A stretch of DNA of 64,000 nucleotides from Halorubrum cibi (GTDB lineage Archaea; Halobacteriota; Halobacteria; Halobacteriales; Haloferacaceae). This document shows, piece by piece, positions 18,707 to 28,057 of the stretch. Positions within the stretch are counted from its first letter, which is position 1; the number at the start of each line of letters is the position of its first letter. The DNA is taken from contig NZ_FXTD01000006.1 in NCBI RefSeq assembly GCF_900182635.1, forward strand, positions 171,775 through 235,774, in the 5' to 3' direction. The notes below the pieces were generated by a model, which had not been told where the DNA came from, searched no databases, and was given only the letters and a program-made list of their open reading frames with translations. The position numbers and the translations under genes are program-made.

Positions 18707-20188
18707 TCAGGTTCCCGGCGGTCCGTGGACCACGGTGTCGTCGCCGGTCCCGGAGTCGCCGCCCGTCCCGGAGTCGCCGGACGTGTCGCCGGTCCCCTCC
18801 CTCTCGTCAATCGGCAACACGCCGACCGCGTCGGTCATCCAGCAGCCGTCGTACCCGCCCCCGTATCCGGTGAGCGACGCGTCCGTCGCGTTCACCTTCC
18901 GCATCCGGAACTCGTAGCGACCGGTCGCGGAGCCGTTCTCGTACGTGACGACTCCCACGGTGGCGCGGTCGCCGTCGATTCCCGTCAGGGAGTACGACAC
19001 GGCGTCGTGGGACAGCATCGGCGCGTAGTTCGGCCCCTCGAAGAGGTCGACGAACTGCGGGAAGGTGCTCACCGCCCGCCGGTTCCGGGGCGACGCGAAC
19101 CGCCTCGTCGTTCGGATCCCGTCGTTCGTCGCCGGGTCGTTGTACCGCAGCGCGTTCAGCTGGATCTGGACGACGTGGAGCGGCGCGCGCTCGCAGGTCG
19201 GCTCGAGTGACGTCGCCCGCGCGGCCGCGGATCCGTTGGGGTCGCTCCCGCTCCCGTCACCTCCCCCCGTGACCTCGATCGACCCGCCGGTGTCGATCAC
19301 GCCCGTGTACGTCCCAGAATCGCCCAAGTCGACCGATTCGGTCTCTCCGTCCCCGGATGACGCGATCGCGGACGAATCGCTCGAATCGACCGGCTCCTCA
19401 CCTCCGTCGACGACGCCTTCTCCCCCCGTCGGCGAGTCGTCGCTCGGATCGAGGCGATCGCCGACGCCGTCCGTGAGCGACGGGCCGGTCAGCGACGCGG
19501 CGCCCGCGATCGTCGCGATCAGGACCACGACGACGACCGCGACCGCGACTCGGTTTCGGGACGCGTCGCGCTTGAGTCCCCGAGCCGAGCCGGCGCCCGC
19601 GTCGGCGCCGGATCCGGAGGCGTCGCCCGCGGCGGTCGGCTCGCTTCGGCTCGTCGTGACCTCCGGCGTCGTCCGATCGGGCGGGACGCGGAGCCGGGAG
19701 TCCGACGACGGCGACGAGCCGGCCGCGAGCGCGGAGCCCTCACTCGGGACGTTCCCGCTCGAGTCGGCCTCGATCGGACCGTTCCCCTTCGGATCGCTCT
19801 CCGGAGAGGCGGACTCGCCCGAAGTGTCGGCCATCGACGGGGTACCGGCCGCCGGATCGCGCGGATACGACTCGGATCGGGCGGCCACCTCGAGGAACCG
19901 CTCGCTCACCGAGTCGGCGTCGGCCGGCGAAAGCCCGTAGAGGAGGCGGCGGCGGAGGTCCGCCGCGGTGACGACGTCGTCGGACGGCGGATGGGCGTCG
20001 ATCGCTTCCGGGTCGGCGTCGATCGCTTCCGAGTCGGCGTCGTGAACCGTCACGATCGAGAGGTCGACGGCGTCCTCGTCCGTCGTCGCTTCCCGCAGTT
20101 CGGCGACGAACGCCGCGAGGTCGTCCGGATCGAGGGCGTCGAGGGCGGTCTCGAACTCGTCGAGGGGGATCGGCGCGGGACCGGTCAC
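18707..20188 (-). CDS. Single-pass membrane protein with DUF4864-like C-terminal domain
   Basis: A 493-aa protein with an acidic cytoplasmic N-terminal region, a low-complexity Ser/Asp/Gly linker, one membrane helix (about residues 213-232), a second low-complexity linker, and a folded C-terminal domain (about 335-465). That domain has VQIQLNALRYND and the FASPRNRRAV stretch, resembling DUF4864. Possible disulfide-forming Cys near the domain start (CERAPLHVV) and end (DGCWM). Topology suggests the C-terminal domain is outside the cell. Function unknown. Confidence 0.7.
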   Translation of the reverse strand: MTGPAPIPLDEFETALDALDPDDLAAFVAELREATTDEDAVDLSIVTVHDADSEAIDADPEAIDAHPPSDDVVTAADLRRRLLYGLSPADADSVSERFLEVAARSESYPRDPAAGTPSMADTSGESASPESDPKGNGPIEADSSGNVPSEGSALAAGSSPSSDSRLRVPPDRTTPEVTTSRSEPTAAGDASGSGADAGAGSARGLKRDASRNRVAVAVVVVVLIATIAGAASLTGPSLTDGVGDRLDPSDDSPTGGEGVVDGGEEPVDSSDSSAIASSGDGETESVDLGDSGTYTGVIDTGGSIEVTGGGDGSGSDPNGSAAARATSLEPTCERAPLHVVQIQLNALRYNDPATNDGIRTTRRFASPRNRRAVSTFPQFVDLFEGPNYAPMLSHDAVSYSLTGIDGDRATVGVVTYENGSATGRYEFRMRKVNATDASLTGYGGGYDGCWMTDAVGVLPIDEREGTGDTSGDSGTGGDSGTGDDTVVHGPPGT

Positions 20189-20260
20189 TGGCGGACCTCC
20201 ATGCGATAGCGATCGTATGTCCCGTGTTCACTTCCCACTTCCGGCGGCGAGAGCGAGACG

Positions 20261-21406
20261 TCAGAGACGGTCGATCGAGTGCGCCGAGACGTCGACGTCG
20301 GTTTCGCCCTCGGTCACGAAGTCGGCGAGGACCTCGCCGGTGGCGCTCGCGAACTTGAACCCGTGGCCGGTGAATCCGGTGCCGACGGTGACGGAGTCGT
20401 AGTCCGGCACCCGTCCGAGCACGAAGTCCTCGTCCGAGGAGTACGACTGGATACAGGTCCGCAACGCCACGGTGGGGCCCGCGCCGGCCGGGAAGAACTC
20501 CTCCGCGAAACGCCGGTGGAGCTCCTCCTCCGCGGCGGTCGGCTCGCGGTCCATCCGATCGGGTTCGACGACCTCGCGGTGGTCGCCGGAGTACCCGAAC
20601 TTGAACCCGGGGACGTCGTGGACCGGGAAGCCGTACCCGCCGCCGTCCTCGCCGCGGAGCACGAACACCGGGAAGCGATCGGGCGAGAACAGCTCGGGCT
20701 CCTCTGGCTGGAGCCACGCCATGAGCGCGCGGACGGGAACCGCGTCGTCCGCGACCGAGGGGAGCAGTTCGGCGGTCCACGCCCCGGCGGTCACGACGAG
20801 CTCGTCCGCCTCGTAGCGACCCTTGTCCGTTCGGACCCGGACCCCGTCCGTCGTCTCCGACCAGTCGATGACCCGCTCGCGGGCGCGGACCGTTGCCCCC
20901 TCGGCGTGGGCCGCTTCGACGTGGGCGGTCACGCAGCGCTCGCAGTCGAGGTAGCCGCCCTCGGGCTGGAAGACCGCCTCGAAGTCGGGCGGCAGGTCGT
21001 AGCCGGGAAATCGCTCGTTGACCTCGGCCGCCGAGAGCTCCTCGTAGTCGAGGTCGTGGGCGTCACACGCCTCGCGGGCGTTCGCGACCACGTCCGTGCC
21101 CGGCGCGCCCGCGTGGATCGACCCGGTGGTCGTGAGGAGGTCGCGGCCGGTCCGCTCCTCCAGTTCGCGCCAGCGCTCGTAGGCGCGCTCGACGAGCGGC
21201 ACGTACTCCGGCCCCTCCTGTTGAGCCTTCCGGATGATCCGGGTGCTCCCGTGTGAGGACCCCATCGCGTGGGGCACGTCGTACCGCTCGATCCCGAGCA
21301 CGTCGAGGCCGCGGCGCGCCAGTTCGTAGGTCGTTGCGCTGCCGACGCCGCCCACGCCGACGACGATCGCGTCGTACCGGTCGTTCCCGCTTCGTGTCCG
21401 GCTCAT
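20261..21406 (-). CDS. FAD-dependent N-methyl amino acid oxidase (sarcosine oxidase/SolA-like)
   Basis: A 381-aa flavoenzyme of the monomeric sarcosine oxidase/N-methyl-L-tryptophan oxidase family. The Rossmann motif (VVGVGGVGSATTYELARRG), the family's GSSHGSTRIIRKA and the covalent-flavin Cys region (RTCIQSYSSDEDFVLG) are all present, and TGFTGHGFKFASATG follows as expected. It should oxidise N-methyl groups of small amines or amino acids with release of formaldehyde and peroxide. Divergent from ptsH with a 121-bp shared upstream region. Exact substrate not predictable. Confidence 0.88.
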   Translation of the reverse strand: MSRTRSGNDRYDAIVVGVGGVGSATTYELARRGLDVLGIERYDVPHAMGSSHGSTRIIRKAQQEGPEYVPLVERAYERWRELEERTGRDLLTTTGSIHAGAPGTDVVANAREACDAHDLDYEELSAAEVNERFPGYDLPPDFEAVFQPEGGYLDCERCVTAHVEAAHAEGATVRARERVIDWSETTDGVRVRTDKGRYEADELVVTAGAWTAELLPSVADDAVPVRALMAWLQPEEPELFSPDRFPVFVLRGEDGGGYGFPVHDVPGFKFGYSGDHREVVEPDRMDREPTAAEEELHRRFAEEFFPAGAGPTVALRTCIQSYSSDEDFVLGRVPDYDSVTVGTGFTGHGFKFASATGEVLADFVTEGETDVDVSAHSIDRL

Positions 21407-21527
21407 GGTTCCGACAGGCGGAGGAGGTGGAAAGTCCCCCGAGATCCGGCGGTTCCATCCGGAAACGAACGGCGAACGCCGAGCGACGCGGACGAGAGTA
21501 TATTACCCTTCACGCCGGAACGGAGGT

Positions 21528-21848
21528 ATGGAACGGATCGTCGAGGTGGTTCCGGAGGCGGGGTTACACGCGAGGCCGGCCTCGAAACTCGTCAAGACGG
21601 TCAACGGCTTCGACGCGGACGTGTCGGTCGGCCGCGCAGAAGACGACGAGGACGACCTCGTCCGCGCCGACAGCATGCTCGCGGTCACCGGGCTGAACGT
21701 CGAACACGGCGAGTCGGTCCGCCTCGTCGCCGAGGGGCCGGACGCCGAGGCGGCGCTCGATGCGATCGAGGACCTGCTGATGAGTCCGGTCGAGGGCGAC
21801 GGCGGGAAAGACGAAGACGGCGAGGACCCGCACGGAGGCCCGGAGTGA
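21528..21848 (+). CDS. ptsH: Phosphocarrier protein HPr
   Basis: A 106-aa HPr. The phosphorylatable His14 lies in the motif GLHARPASKLV, and the region corresponding to bacterial Ser46 is ADSMLAVTGL. An acidic C-terminal tail (about 18 residues) extends past the usual length. TATATTA at about 21499-21505 lies roughly 26 bp before the ATG. The stop overlaps the EI start (GTGA), so HPr and EI are translationally coupled. No sugar-specific EIIC is near; the phosphate is most likely delivered to DhaM of the convergent operon. Confidence 0.93.
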   Translation: MERIVEVVPEAGLHARPASKLVKTVNGFDADVSVGRAEDDEDDLVRADSMLAVTGLNVEHGESVRLVAEGPDAEAALDAIEDLLMSPVEGDGGKDEDGEDPHGGPE

Positions 21849-23563
21849 CCGGAGTGACAACGCTGGCCGGGATCGGGAGTACGCCCCGTTCCGGGGTCGG
21901 CGTCGCGCGCTGGTACCGTCCGGAAGCGAACCTGACGCTGCCGAACCGGCCGGACCCCTCCGCGGTCGATCCCGAGGTCCAGCGCGAGCGGTTCGCGTCC
22001 GCCCGAGAGGCGGCCCGCGAGGGGATCCGACGGGCGCGCGACCGGGCGGCCGAGCGTGCCGGCGAGGAGGAGGCGGCCGTCTTCGACGCCCACGAGGCGT
22101 TCCTCGACGACCCGGGACTCGTCGACGACGTCGAGAGCGCCATCGACGACGGAACCCTCGCCGAACACGCGGTCCGAGACCGCTTCGATGAGGCCGTCGA
22201 GCGGTTCGAGAGGATGGACGGCCGGATGGCCGAGCGCGCGGACGACCTCCGAGACGTGTGCGACCGACTGTTGCGCGCGCTGCTCGACGCTCCGACGGCG
22301 ACCGATCTCGCGTCGCTCCCGGCGGGCACCGTCCTGCTCGCCGAGCGGCTCACACCGAGTGAGACGGCCGATTTGGACCCGGAGACGGTCGCGGGGATCG
22401 CCACCGTCGCGGGCGGCCGGACCTCCCACGCCGCCATCATCGCACGCTCGCTGTCGATCCCGGCGGTCGTCGGCGTCGGCGAGGCGCTCGCGGAGATAGC
22501 GGACGGTACGGAGGTCCTCGTCGACGGCGAGGCCGGGGAGATAGTCGTCGATCCCGACGAGAGCCAGCGAGCGGCGGCTCTCAACGACGACGCGTCCGTC
22601 GTTCCCGAACCCGTCTCGACCGCCGACGGCCGACCGATCGAGGTCGCCGCCAACGTCGGGAGCGCGGCGGAGCTGTCGCCCGCGCGTGACCGCGGCGCTG
22701 ACGGGATCGGGCTGTTCCGGACGGAGTTCCTCTTTCTCGACCGCGAGTCGCCGCCGGACGAGGAGGAGCAGTACGAGGCGGTCGTCGCCGCGCTCGAGGC
22801 GTTCCCGAATGACCGGGTCGTCGTGCGAACCCTCGACGTCGGGGGCGACAAGCGGGTCCCGTACCTCGATCTCCCGGAGGAGCCGAACCCGTTCCTGGGA
22901 CGACGGGGAATCCGGCTGTCGCTCGAGGAACACGCGGACCTCTTCGAGAGGCAGTTACGCGCGCTGTTGCGGGCGGCGGCTCACGGAGGCAACGAGGCTG
23001 CCGCGGGCGACCTCGCGGTCATGTTCCCGATGGTCTCGCGGATCGAGGAGGTCGAGGCCGCGCTCGACGCGGTCGAGTCGGTGGCGGCCGACCTCGCGGA
23101 CGAGGGCGTGGAGCACGCGGTCCCGGAACTCGGCGCGATGGTCGAGACGCCCGCCGCCGCGTTCCTCGCGGACGCGCTCGCCAACCGGCTCGACTTCCTC
23201 AGCGTCGGGACGAACGACCTCGCCGGCTACGTGATGGTCGCCGACCGCGAGAACGACGGGGTCGCCGACTACCACGACCCGCTCCACCCCGCGGTGTTGC
23301 GGGCGATAGACCGGACGACGAGAGGGGCCGAGGGAACCCACGCCTGGGTCGGGATGTGTGGCGAGATGGCCGGCGACCCCGCCCTGACCGAGCTGTTGGT
23401 CGGGCTCGGGCTCGAGGAACTGAGCATGAGCGCGGTGACCGTCCCGGCGGTCAAAACCCGCGTTCGGGAGGTCGACTCGGCGGCCGCACGCGACCTGGCC
23501 GAGGAGGCGCTGGCCTGTGAGACGCGCGGGGAGGTCCGCGAGGTAGTGGGCCTCGACGGCTGA
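21845..23563 (+). CDS. ptsI: PTS enzyme I (phosphoenolpyruvate-protein phosphotransferase)
   Basis: A 572-aa EI. It takes phosphate from PEP and passes it to HPr. The active-site His195 is in GGRTSHAAIIARS; the PEP-binding barrel shows GIGLFRTEFLF, DVGGDKRVPYL, GRRGIRLSL, FPMVSRIEEV, LSVGTNDLAGYV and the catalytic Cys region WVGMCGEMAGDP. The start is the GTG at 21845, overlapping ptsH by 4 bp. A frame open to 21269 upstream runs through ptsH and is not coding. Convergent with dhaM, 27 bp between stops. Confidence 0.95.
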   Translation: MTGVTTLAGIGSTPRSGVGVARWYRPEANLTLPNRPDPSAVDPEVQRERFASAREAAREGIRRARDRAAERAGEEEAAVFDAHEAFLDDPGLVDDVESAIDDGTLAEHAVRDRFDEAVERFERMDGRMAERADDLRDVCDRLLRALLDAPTATDLASLPAGTVLLAERLTPSETADLDPETVAGIATVAGGRTSHAAIIARSLSIPAVVGVGEALAEIADGTEVLVDGEAGEIVVDPDESQRAAALNDDASVVPEPVSTADGRPIEVAANVGSAAELSPARDRGADGIGLFRTEFLFLDRESPPDEEEQYEAVVAALEAFPNDRVVVRTLDVGGDKRVPYLDLPEEPNPFLGRRGIRLSLEEHADLFERQLRALLRAAAHGGNEAAAGDLAVMFPMVSRIEEVEAALDAVESVAADLADEGVEHAVPELGAMVETPAAAFLADALANRLDFLSVGTNDLAGYVMVADRENDGVADYHDPLHPAVLRAIDRTTRGAEGTHAWVGMCGEMAGDPALTELLVGLGLEELSMSAVTVPAVKTRVREVDSAAARDLAEEALACETRGEVREVVGLDG

Positions 23564-23590
23564 GGCGTTCGATCCGTCCGATCCGACCGG

Positions 23591-24019
23591 TCAGACCTTC
23601 GAGATATCGGCCGCCGCCTCGGCCTGCTCGCGGACCGACTCGAGCGTGGCGCTCGGGTCGGTGGCGGCGACGGCGGCGTTGACCGCGCCCTCGAGCACGG
23701 GCGCGTCCGCGACGACCGCGTCGACGTCGGAGAGTTCGATGGCGACCTCGGCGTTCATCACCGCGCTTCCGAGGTCGACGAGGACGACGACGCCGTCGAC
23801 GCCGTTGGTTTCGTCTCCGTCTCCGTCGGCGTCACCAGCCGCCTCGCCGGCGGCGGCTGCGAGGGCGTCCTCGATGTCGGCGGGAACGGTCCCGATCCCT
23901 CCCTGACCGTCGCCGCCGACCGCCTCGATCCGCGTTTCGCCCGCCATCTCCGCGGCGATCTCGACTATCCCCTCCGCGGCCCGCTCGCTGTGGGAGACCA
24001 CGACGAGTCCGACGCTCAC
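23591..24019 (-). CDS. dhaM: DhaM, EIIA-type phosphotransfer subunit of dihydroxyacetone kinase
   Basis: A 142-aa EIIA(mannose)-like domain. His10 in VVVSHSERAAEG is the phosphoacceptor. It is the short single-domain form, without the HPr and EI-like domains fused in E. coli DhaM, so it needs free HPr, which is encoded next door. An Asp/Gly-rich insertion (about residues 65-80) is present. The start overlaps the dhaL stop by 4 bp. It should phosphorylate ADP bound to DhaL. Confidence 0.92.
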   Translation of the reverse strand: MSVGLVVVSHSERAAEGIVEIAAEMAGETRIEAVGGDGQGGIGTVPADIEDALAAAAGEAAGDADGDGDETNGVDGVVVLVDLGSAVMNAEVAIELSDVDAVVADAPVLEGAVNAAVAATDPSATLESVREQAEAAADISKV

Positions 24020-24774
24020 TTCGAACCCTCCGGGGACTCATCTTCCGCCTCCGCGTCGTCCGGGATCGTCGGCGAGGTCGCGTCGACGTCCGGAACCTCG
24101 CGGTCGAGCCGATCGGCCGCGACCGCGAGCAGTTCCTCGAGGATGAACAGCGTGCTCGTCGCACCGGGATCCTGGTGGCCGACCGACCGCCACCCGAGGT
24201 ACGACGCGCGCCCCTTGCGCGCCCGGATGGGGACCGTGAAGGCGACGCCGCGCTCGGCCGCGTCGACCGCCTTCGCGAGCGCGTCCAGCGGCGGGAGGTC
24301 GTCGACCTCGATCGACTTCTTGAACGTGTGGACCGCGGGCGTCAGCGCGTCGACCATCGTCGCGTCGCCGATCCGGGCGTCGCCGCGCTCTTCGACCTTC
24401 TCGAGGTACGTCTCCGCGAACGCGACGGCGGATTCCTTCGTGAGCCCGCCGTCAAGCTCGGCGGCCGAGAAGACGAGCGAGCCGCCGAAAAGCGGCCCCG
24501 ACGCGCCGCCGACCTCGGACATGAGCGTCTTGCCGACGGTCTTCGCGACCGTCTCCGGGTCCGGATCCCCGAGGTCGCGCGCGGCGCCCGCGGCCTCCGC
24601 CCACCCGCGAGCCATGTTCCCGCCGTGGTCGGCGTCGCCGATGGCGGAGTCGAGGTCGGTCAGGCGGTCGCGTTCCGTCTCGATCCGTTCGGCGACGGCC
24701 TCGACGGCCGCGACGACCGCCTCGCCCTCCTCGCCAACCGCGCTCTCTTCGTCTTCCGCCTTATCCCCGCTCAT
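24016..24774 (-). CDS. dhaL: DhaL, ADP-binding subunit of dihydroxyacetone kinase
   Basis: A 252-aa all-helical kinase subunit. The metal/nucleotide motif LDSAIGDADHGGNMARGW is diagnostic, and GGASGPLFGGSLVFSAA follows. The N-terminal 25 residues are an acidic halophilic extension and the C-terminal tail is also acidic. The start at 24774 overlaps the dhaK stop by 4 bp (ATGA); a longer frame exists upstream but runs through dhaK. Works with DhaK and DhaM to phosphorylate dihydroxyacetone using PEP as the ultimate donor. Confidence 0.94.
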   Translation of the reverse strand: MSGDKAEDEESAVGEEGEAVVAAVEAVAERIETERDRLTDLDSAIGDADHGGNMARGWAEAAGAARDLGDPDPETVAKTVGKTLMSEVGGASGPLFGGSLVFSAAELDGGLTKESAVAFAETYLEKVEERGDARIGDATMVDALTPAVHTFKKSIEVDDLPPLDALAKAVDAAERGVAFTVPIRARKGRASYLGWRSVGHQDPGATSTLFILEELLAVAADRLDREVPDVDATSPTIPDDAEAEDESPEGSK

Positions 24775-25769
24775 GAGACGGTGAGTGCGGGAGTGTCGGT
24801 CGCCGCGTCGAACAGCTCCTTCAGTTCGTCGTCGACGGCACACACCGTGACGGAGGCGCCCGCCATGTCGAGTGAAGTCATGTAGTCGCCGACCCACGCG
24901 TCGTGGACCTCGAGGTCGTTCTCGCCGAGCAGTTCCTGGAGTCGGCGGTTGACGACGAACAGTTCCATCTGAGGCGTCCCGCCCATCCCGTTGACGATCG
25001 TGACGACCTCCTGACCCGCGTCGAGGTCGAGGTCCGCGAGGACCGATTCGGTCAGCTTTTCGGTCACCTCGTCCGCCGACATCACGCCGGTCCGCTCGGT
25101 TCCCGGCTCGCCGTGGATCCCGATCCCGAGTTCGATCTCGTCGTCGCCCAGGTCGAAGGTCGGTTCCCCCTTCTCGGGGGTGACACACGAGGTGAGCGCC
25201 ATTCCCATCGTGGCGACGTTGTCGACGACCTTCTCGGCGACGCGCTTGACCTCGGAGAGGTCGCCCCCCGCCGCGGCCTTCGCGCCCGCGGCCTTGTGGA
25301 CGAGGATCGTCCCGCAGACGCCGCGGCGACCGGAGGTGTAAAGCGAGTCCTCGACGGCCACGTCGTCGTCGACGACGACGCTGTCGACGGTCGCGCCCTC
25401 CATCTCCGCGAGTTCGATGGCCGTCTCGAAGTTCATCACGTCGCCCTCGTAGTTCTTGATGACACAGAGGACGCCCGCGTCGCCGTCGCAGGCGGCGATC
25501 AGTTCCTCGAACTCGTCGGCCGTCGGCGAGGAGAAGACGCCGCCCGCGGCCGCTCCGTCGAGCATGCCGTCGCCGATGTACCCCGCGTGAGTCGGCTCGT
25601 GGCCGCTCCCGCCGCCGGTGACGACCGCGACCTTCCCGTCGACTGGCGCGTCCTCGCGCACGAGCGCCTGCGTGTCCGGGAGTCTGCGGAGCCTGTCGGG
25701 GTGTGCGGCGGTCATCCCGTCGAGCATCTCGTCGACGACGTCGTCCGGATCGTTGATGAGTTTCTTCAT
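24771..25769 (-). CDS. dhaK: DhaK, dihydroxyacetone-binding kinase subunit
   Basis: A 332-aa substrate-binding subunit. GGGSGHEPTHAGYIGDGM (residues 52-69) forms part of the active site and His219 in GIGIHGEPG is the covalent dihydroxyacetone site. It leads the dhaKLM operon on the minus strand, which suits use of dihydroxyacetone excreted by other halophiles. The upstream 115 bp is AT-rich and is shared with the divergent PAS histidine kinase gene; regulation by that kinase is possible but unproven. Confidence 0.95.
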   Translation of the reverse strand: MKKLINDPDDVVDEMLDGMTAAHPDRLRRLPDTQALVREDAPVDGKVAVVTGGGSGHEPTHAGYIGDGMLDGAAAGGVFSSPTADEFEELIAACDGDAGVLCVIKNYEGDVMNFETAIELAEMEGATVDSVVVDDDVAVEDSLYTSGRRGVCGTILVHKAAGAKAAAGGDLSEVKRVAEKVVDNVATMGMALTSCVTPEKGEPTFDLGDDEIELGIGIHGEPGTERTGVMSADEVTEKLTESVLADLDLDAGQEVVTIVNGMGGTPQMELFVVNRRLQELLGENDLEVHDAWVGDYMTSLDMAGASVTVCAVDDELKELFDAATDTPALTVS

Positions 25770-25884
25770 GAACGATCAGAATGTCACTCCGAGATCAATT
25801 AAAGATAGTGGAGAGATCGGAGCCCGATCGGCGTATGCGGGCGTTTTATCCCGGTCTATGCCGATCATTACACGAGCAGACCGT

Positions 25885-27486
25885 ATGAACGAACCCCCCA
25901 CGGATCCGTTGGCCGACTCCCCCGTCGAGGTCGTGTACTTCCCGGGCACCGCGAACGGGTCCGACGCCGCGCCGCCGCCGGCCGGCGAACTCTCCGTCGG
26001 GAACGTCGAGACGCTCCCGTCGATCGCGGCGCTCGAGGAGCGCGGTATCTCGGGGGTCGACTGCCTGGTCTCGGCTTTCCGACTGTCCGACGGGACCGCC
26101 GTGGACCTCCTCGACGCCCTCTCCGTGCGCGCCGACCCGCCGCCGGTCGTGCTCGTCGTCCCGGTCGAGGACGGGTCGGTCCCCGTCGAGGCGGTCGAGT
26201 CTCCCTTCGACGCGGTCGTGCCGATACGGCTCGAGGCGGACTCCGCCGACGCCGCGGACCGTGTCGACCGGGCCGTCCGCCGGGCGCTCCCGCCGCGATC
26301 CCCGCGGATCGATCCGACCTTCGCCCGGCGGCTCGGCGACGACGCCGGCGGCGAATCCGACGCCGATCCTGCTGCCGATATGGAGTCCGCCGCCGCGTCC
26401 GGATCCGCCACCGACCTCGGTCGCGACGAATGGAAGACTCGGGTCCTCGACCAACTGTTCACCGAGATCCCGCTTCACATGTTCGTGAAAGATCGGCGGG
26501 CGCGGAACGTGATGGTGAGCGAGGCGATCGTCGGCAGGCGGATCCATCGGCTCAGCGACGAGTACCTCGGTAAACGCGACGTCGACGGCGTCGTCCCCAT
26601 CGACGAGGCCAGGGAGCCGTACCTCGACGACCTCTCGGTGCTGCGAACGGGCGATCCGATCCTCGAGAAGGAGGAGCACTACCCCACCAGCGACCGGTGG
26701 TATCTCACCTCCAAGGTCCCCCTGCGTGATGACGACGGACGAGTGATCGGTCTGGTCGGAGTCGCCCAGGAGATAACCGCTCAGAAGCACCGCGAGCGCC
26801 AACTCGAGACGGTCAATCACCTCGTCCGACACACGATGCGAAACGACCTCAACGCCATCTCGGGGTGGATCGAGATGCTGCGGGAGGCGGACGACGGCTC
26901 CGCGGATGGAAGCCCCATCGACGGAGTGTCGACCGAACGCGAGGCGATCCTCGATCGCGTCCAGCGGATCGCCGACGACCTGTGCGGCAAGATCGACAAA
27001 CAGCAGGCGGTCGTCGACGTGCTCACCGCGCCGAGCGAGGCGGAACCGCGCGACCTCTCGTGGATCGTTCGCCGGGAGGTGGACGCCCTCGCCGAGGAGC
27101 ACGGCGCGGCGACGATCCGCGCCGACGTCGCAGACGGCGTGTCCGCGGCCGCGACCGACGACGTGGGGCGGGCCCTCGTCGAACTGGTCGAGAACGCAGT
27201 CGTCCACGCGGAGCGGGCGGACCCGCGCGTCGAGGTGATCCTGGAGAACGGCGGGAACGGCGGGGAAGAGGCGGTCTTACGCGTTCTCGACCGCTGTCCG
27301 CCGATCCCGATCGACGAGCGGGAGATCCTCACGGGGACGAGACCGATCGACCAGCTCAACCACAGCTCCGGGCTCGGGCTGTGGATGGCGAGGTGGATCG
27401 TCGAGAACGCCGACGGGGCGATCGACTTCCAGATCCGCGAGGGCGGCGGCAACGAGGTCGTCGTGACGCTGCCGCGCGAGGCGTGA
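25885..27486 (+). CDS. PAS-domain sensor histidine kinase
   Basis: A 533-aa kinase. The N-terminal 170 residues are receiver-like or degenerate, with hydrophobic strand pattern but without the full set of receiver acids; a PAS domain follows (about 190-300). The H-box is LVRHTMRNDLNAISGW with His316, and the ATPase end has SSGLGLWMARWIVENADG. No membrane segment is seen, so it is a soluble sensor. The start at 25885 follows a TTTTAT element (25844-25849) by about 38 bp; an ATG at 25858 is an alternative. No cognate regulator is adjacent, as usual in haloarchaea. Confidence 0.87.
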   Translation: MNEPPTDPLADSPVEVVYFPGTANGSDAAPPPAGELSVGNVETLPSIAALEERGISGVDCLVSAFRLSDGTAVDLLDALSVRADPPPVVLVVPVEDGSVPVEAVESPFDAVVPIRLEADSADAADRVDRAVRRALPPRSPRIDPTFARRLGDDAGGESDADPAADMESAAASGSATDLGRDEWKTRVLDQLFTEIPLHMFVKDRRARNVMVSEAIVGRRIHRLSDEYLGKRDVDGVVPIDEAREPYLDDLSVLRTGDPILEKEEHYPTSDRWYLTSKVPLRDDDGRVIGLVGVAQEITAQKHRERQLETVNHLVRHTMRNDLNAISGWIEMLREADDGSADGSPIDGVSTEREAILDRVQRIADDLCGKIDKQQAVVDVLTAPSEAEPRDLSWIVRREVDALAEEHGAATIRADVADGVSAAATDDVGRALVELVENAVVHAERADPRVEVILENGGNGGEEAVLRVLDRCPPIPIDEREILTGTRPIDQLNHSSGLGLWMARWIVENADGAIDFQIREGGGNEVVVTLPREA

Positions 27487-27568
27487 ACTCCGGCCGCGAC
27501 CCCGAGCCGATCCCGTCGTCGGGACCACGGGGAGATATATATCCTCCGAGCGAGTGAGTCATGATAAC

Positions 27569-28057
27569 ATGGCTTTGTACGACCGGATCCTGGTTCCGAC
27601 CGACGGCTCTCCGAAGGGGAACCGCGCCGTCGAGCACGCGCTCGCGCTCGCGGCCGTCCACGACGCGGACGTTCACGCGCTGTACGTGGTCGACACGGCG
27701 AGCTACGCCGGGACCGGCATGGAGGCCACCTGGACGGGGATCGACGACCTGCTCCGCGAGGACGCCGACGAGGCGGTCGCACGGGTCGAGGCGCTCGCGG
27801 AGGGGACCGGAGTCGCCGTCGAGACGAGCGTCGTCGAGGGGTCGCCGGGCCGAGAGATCGTCCGCTACGCGGCCGACGCCGGCTGCGACCTGATCGTGAT
27901 GGGAACCCACGGCCGCGGCGGGATCGACCGCCTGCTGCTCGGAAGCGTCGCCGAGCGCGTCGTGCGCCGCTCGCCGGTTCCGGTGTTGACGGTTCGGCTG
28001 GGCGAGGAGGCGCAAGCGACCGGGGCGGCCGAGGACGCCGGGACGACGGAGTCCTGA
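27569..28057 (+). CDS. Universal stress protein, UspA family
   Basis: A 162-aa UspA-fold protein. The N-terminus MALYDRILVPTDGS and the ATP-loop GTHGRGGIDRLLLGSVAERV are typical of ATP-binding members. TATATAT at 27533-27541 lies about 30 bp upstream, so the transcript is near-leaderless; a GTG at 27554 is a less likely start. It is convergent with birA, the two stop codons abutting (28057/28058). Role in stress is by family only. Confidence 0.92.
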   Translation: MALYDRILVPTDGSPKGNRAVEHALALAAVHDADVHALYVVDTASYAGTGMEATWTGIDDLLREDADEAVARVEALAEGTGVAVETSVVEGSPGREIVRYAADAGCDLIVMGTHGRGGIDRLLLGSVAERVVRRSPVPVLTVRLGEEAQATGAAEDAGTTES

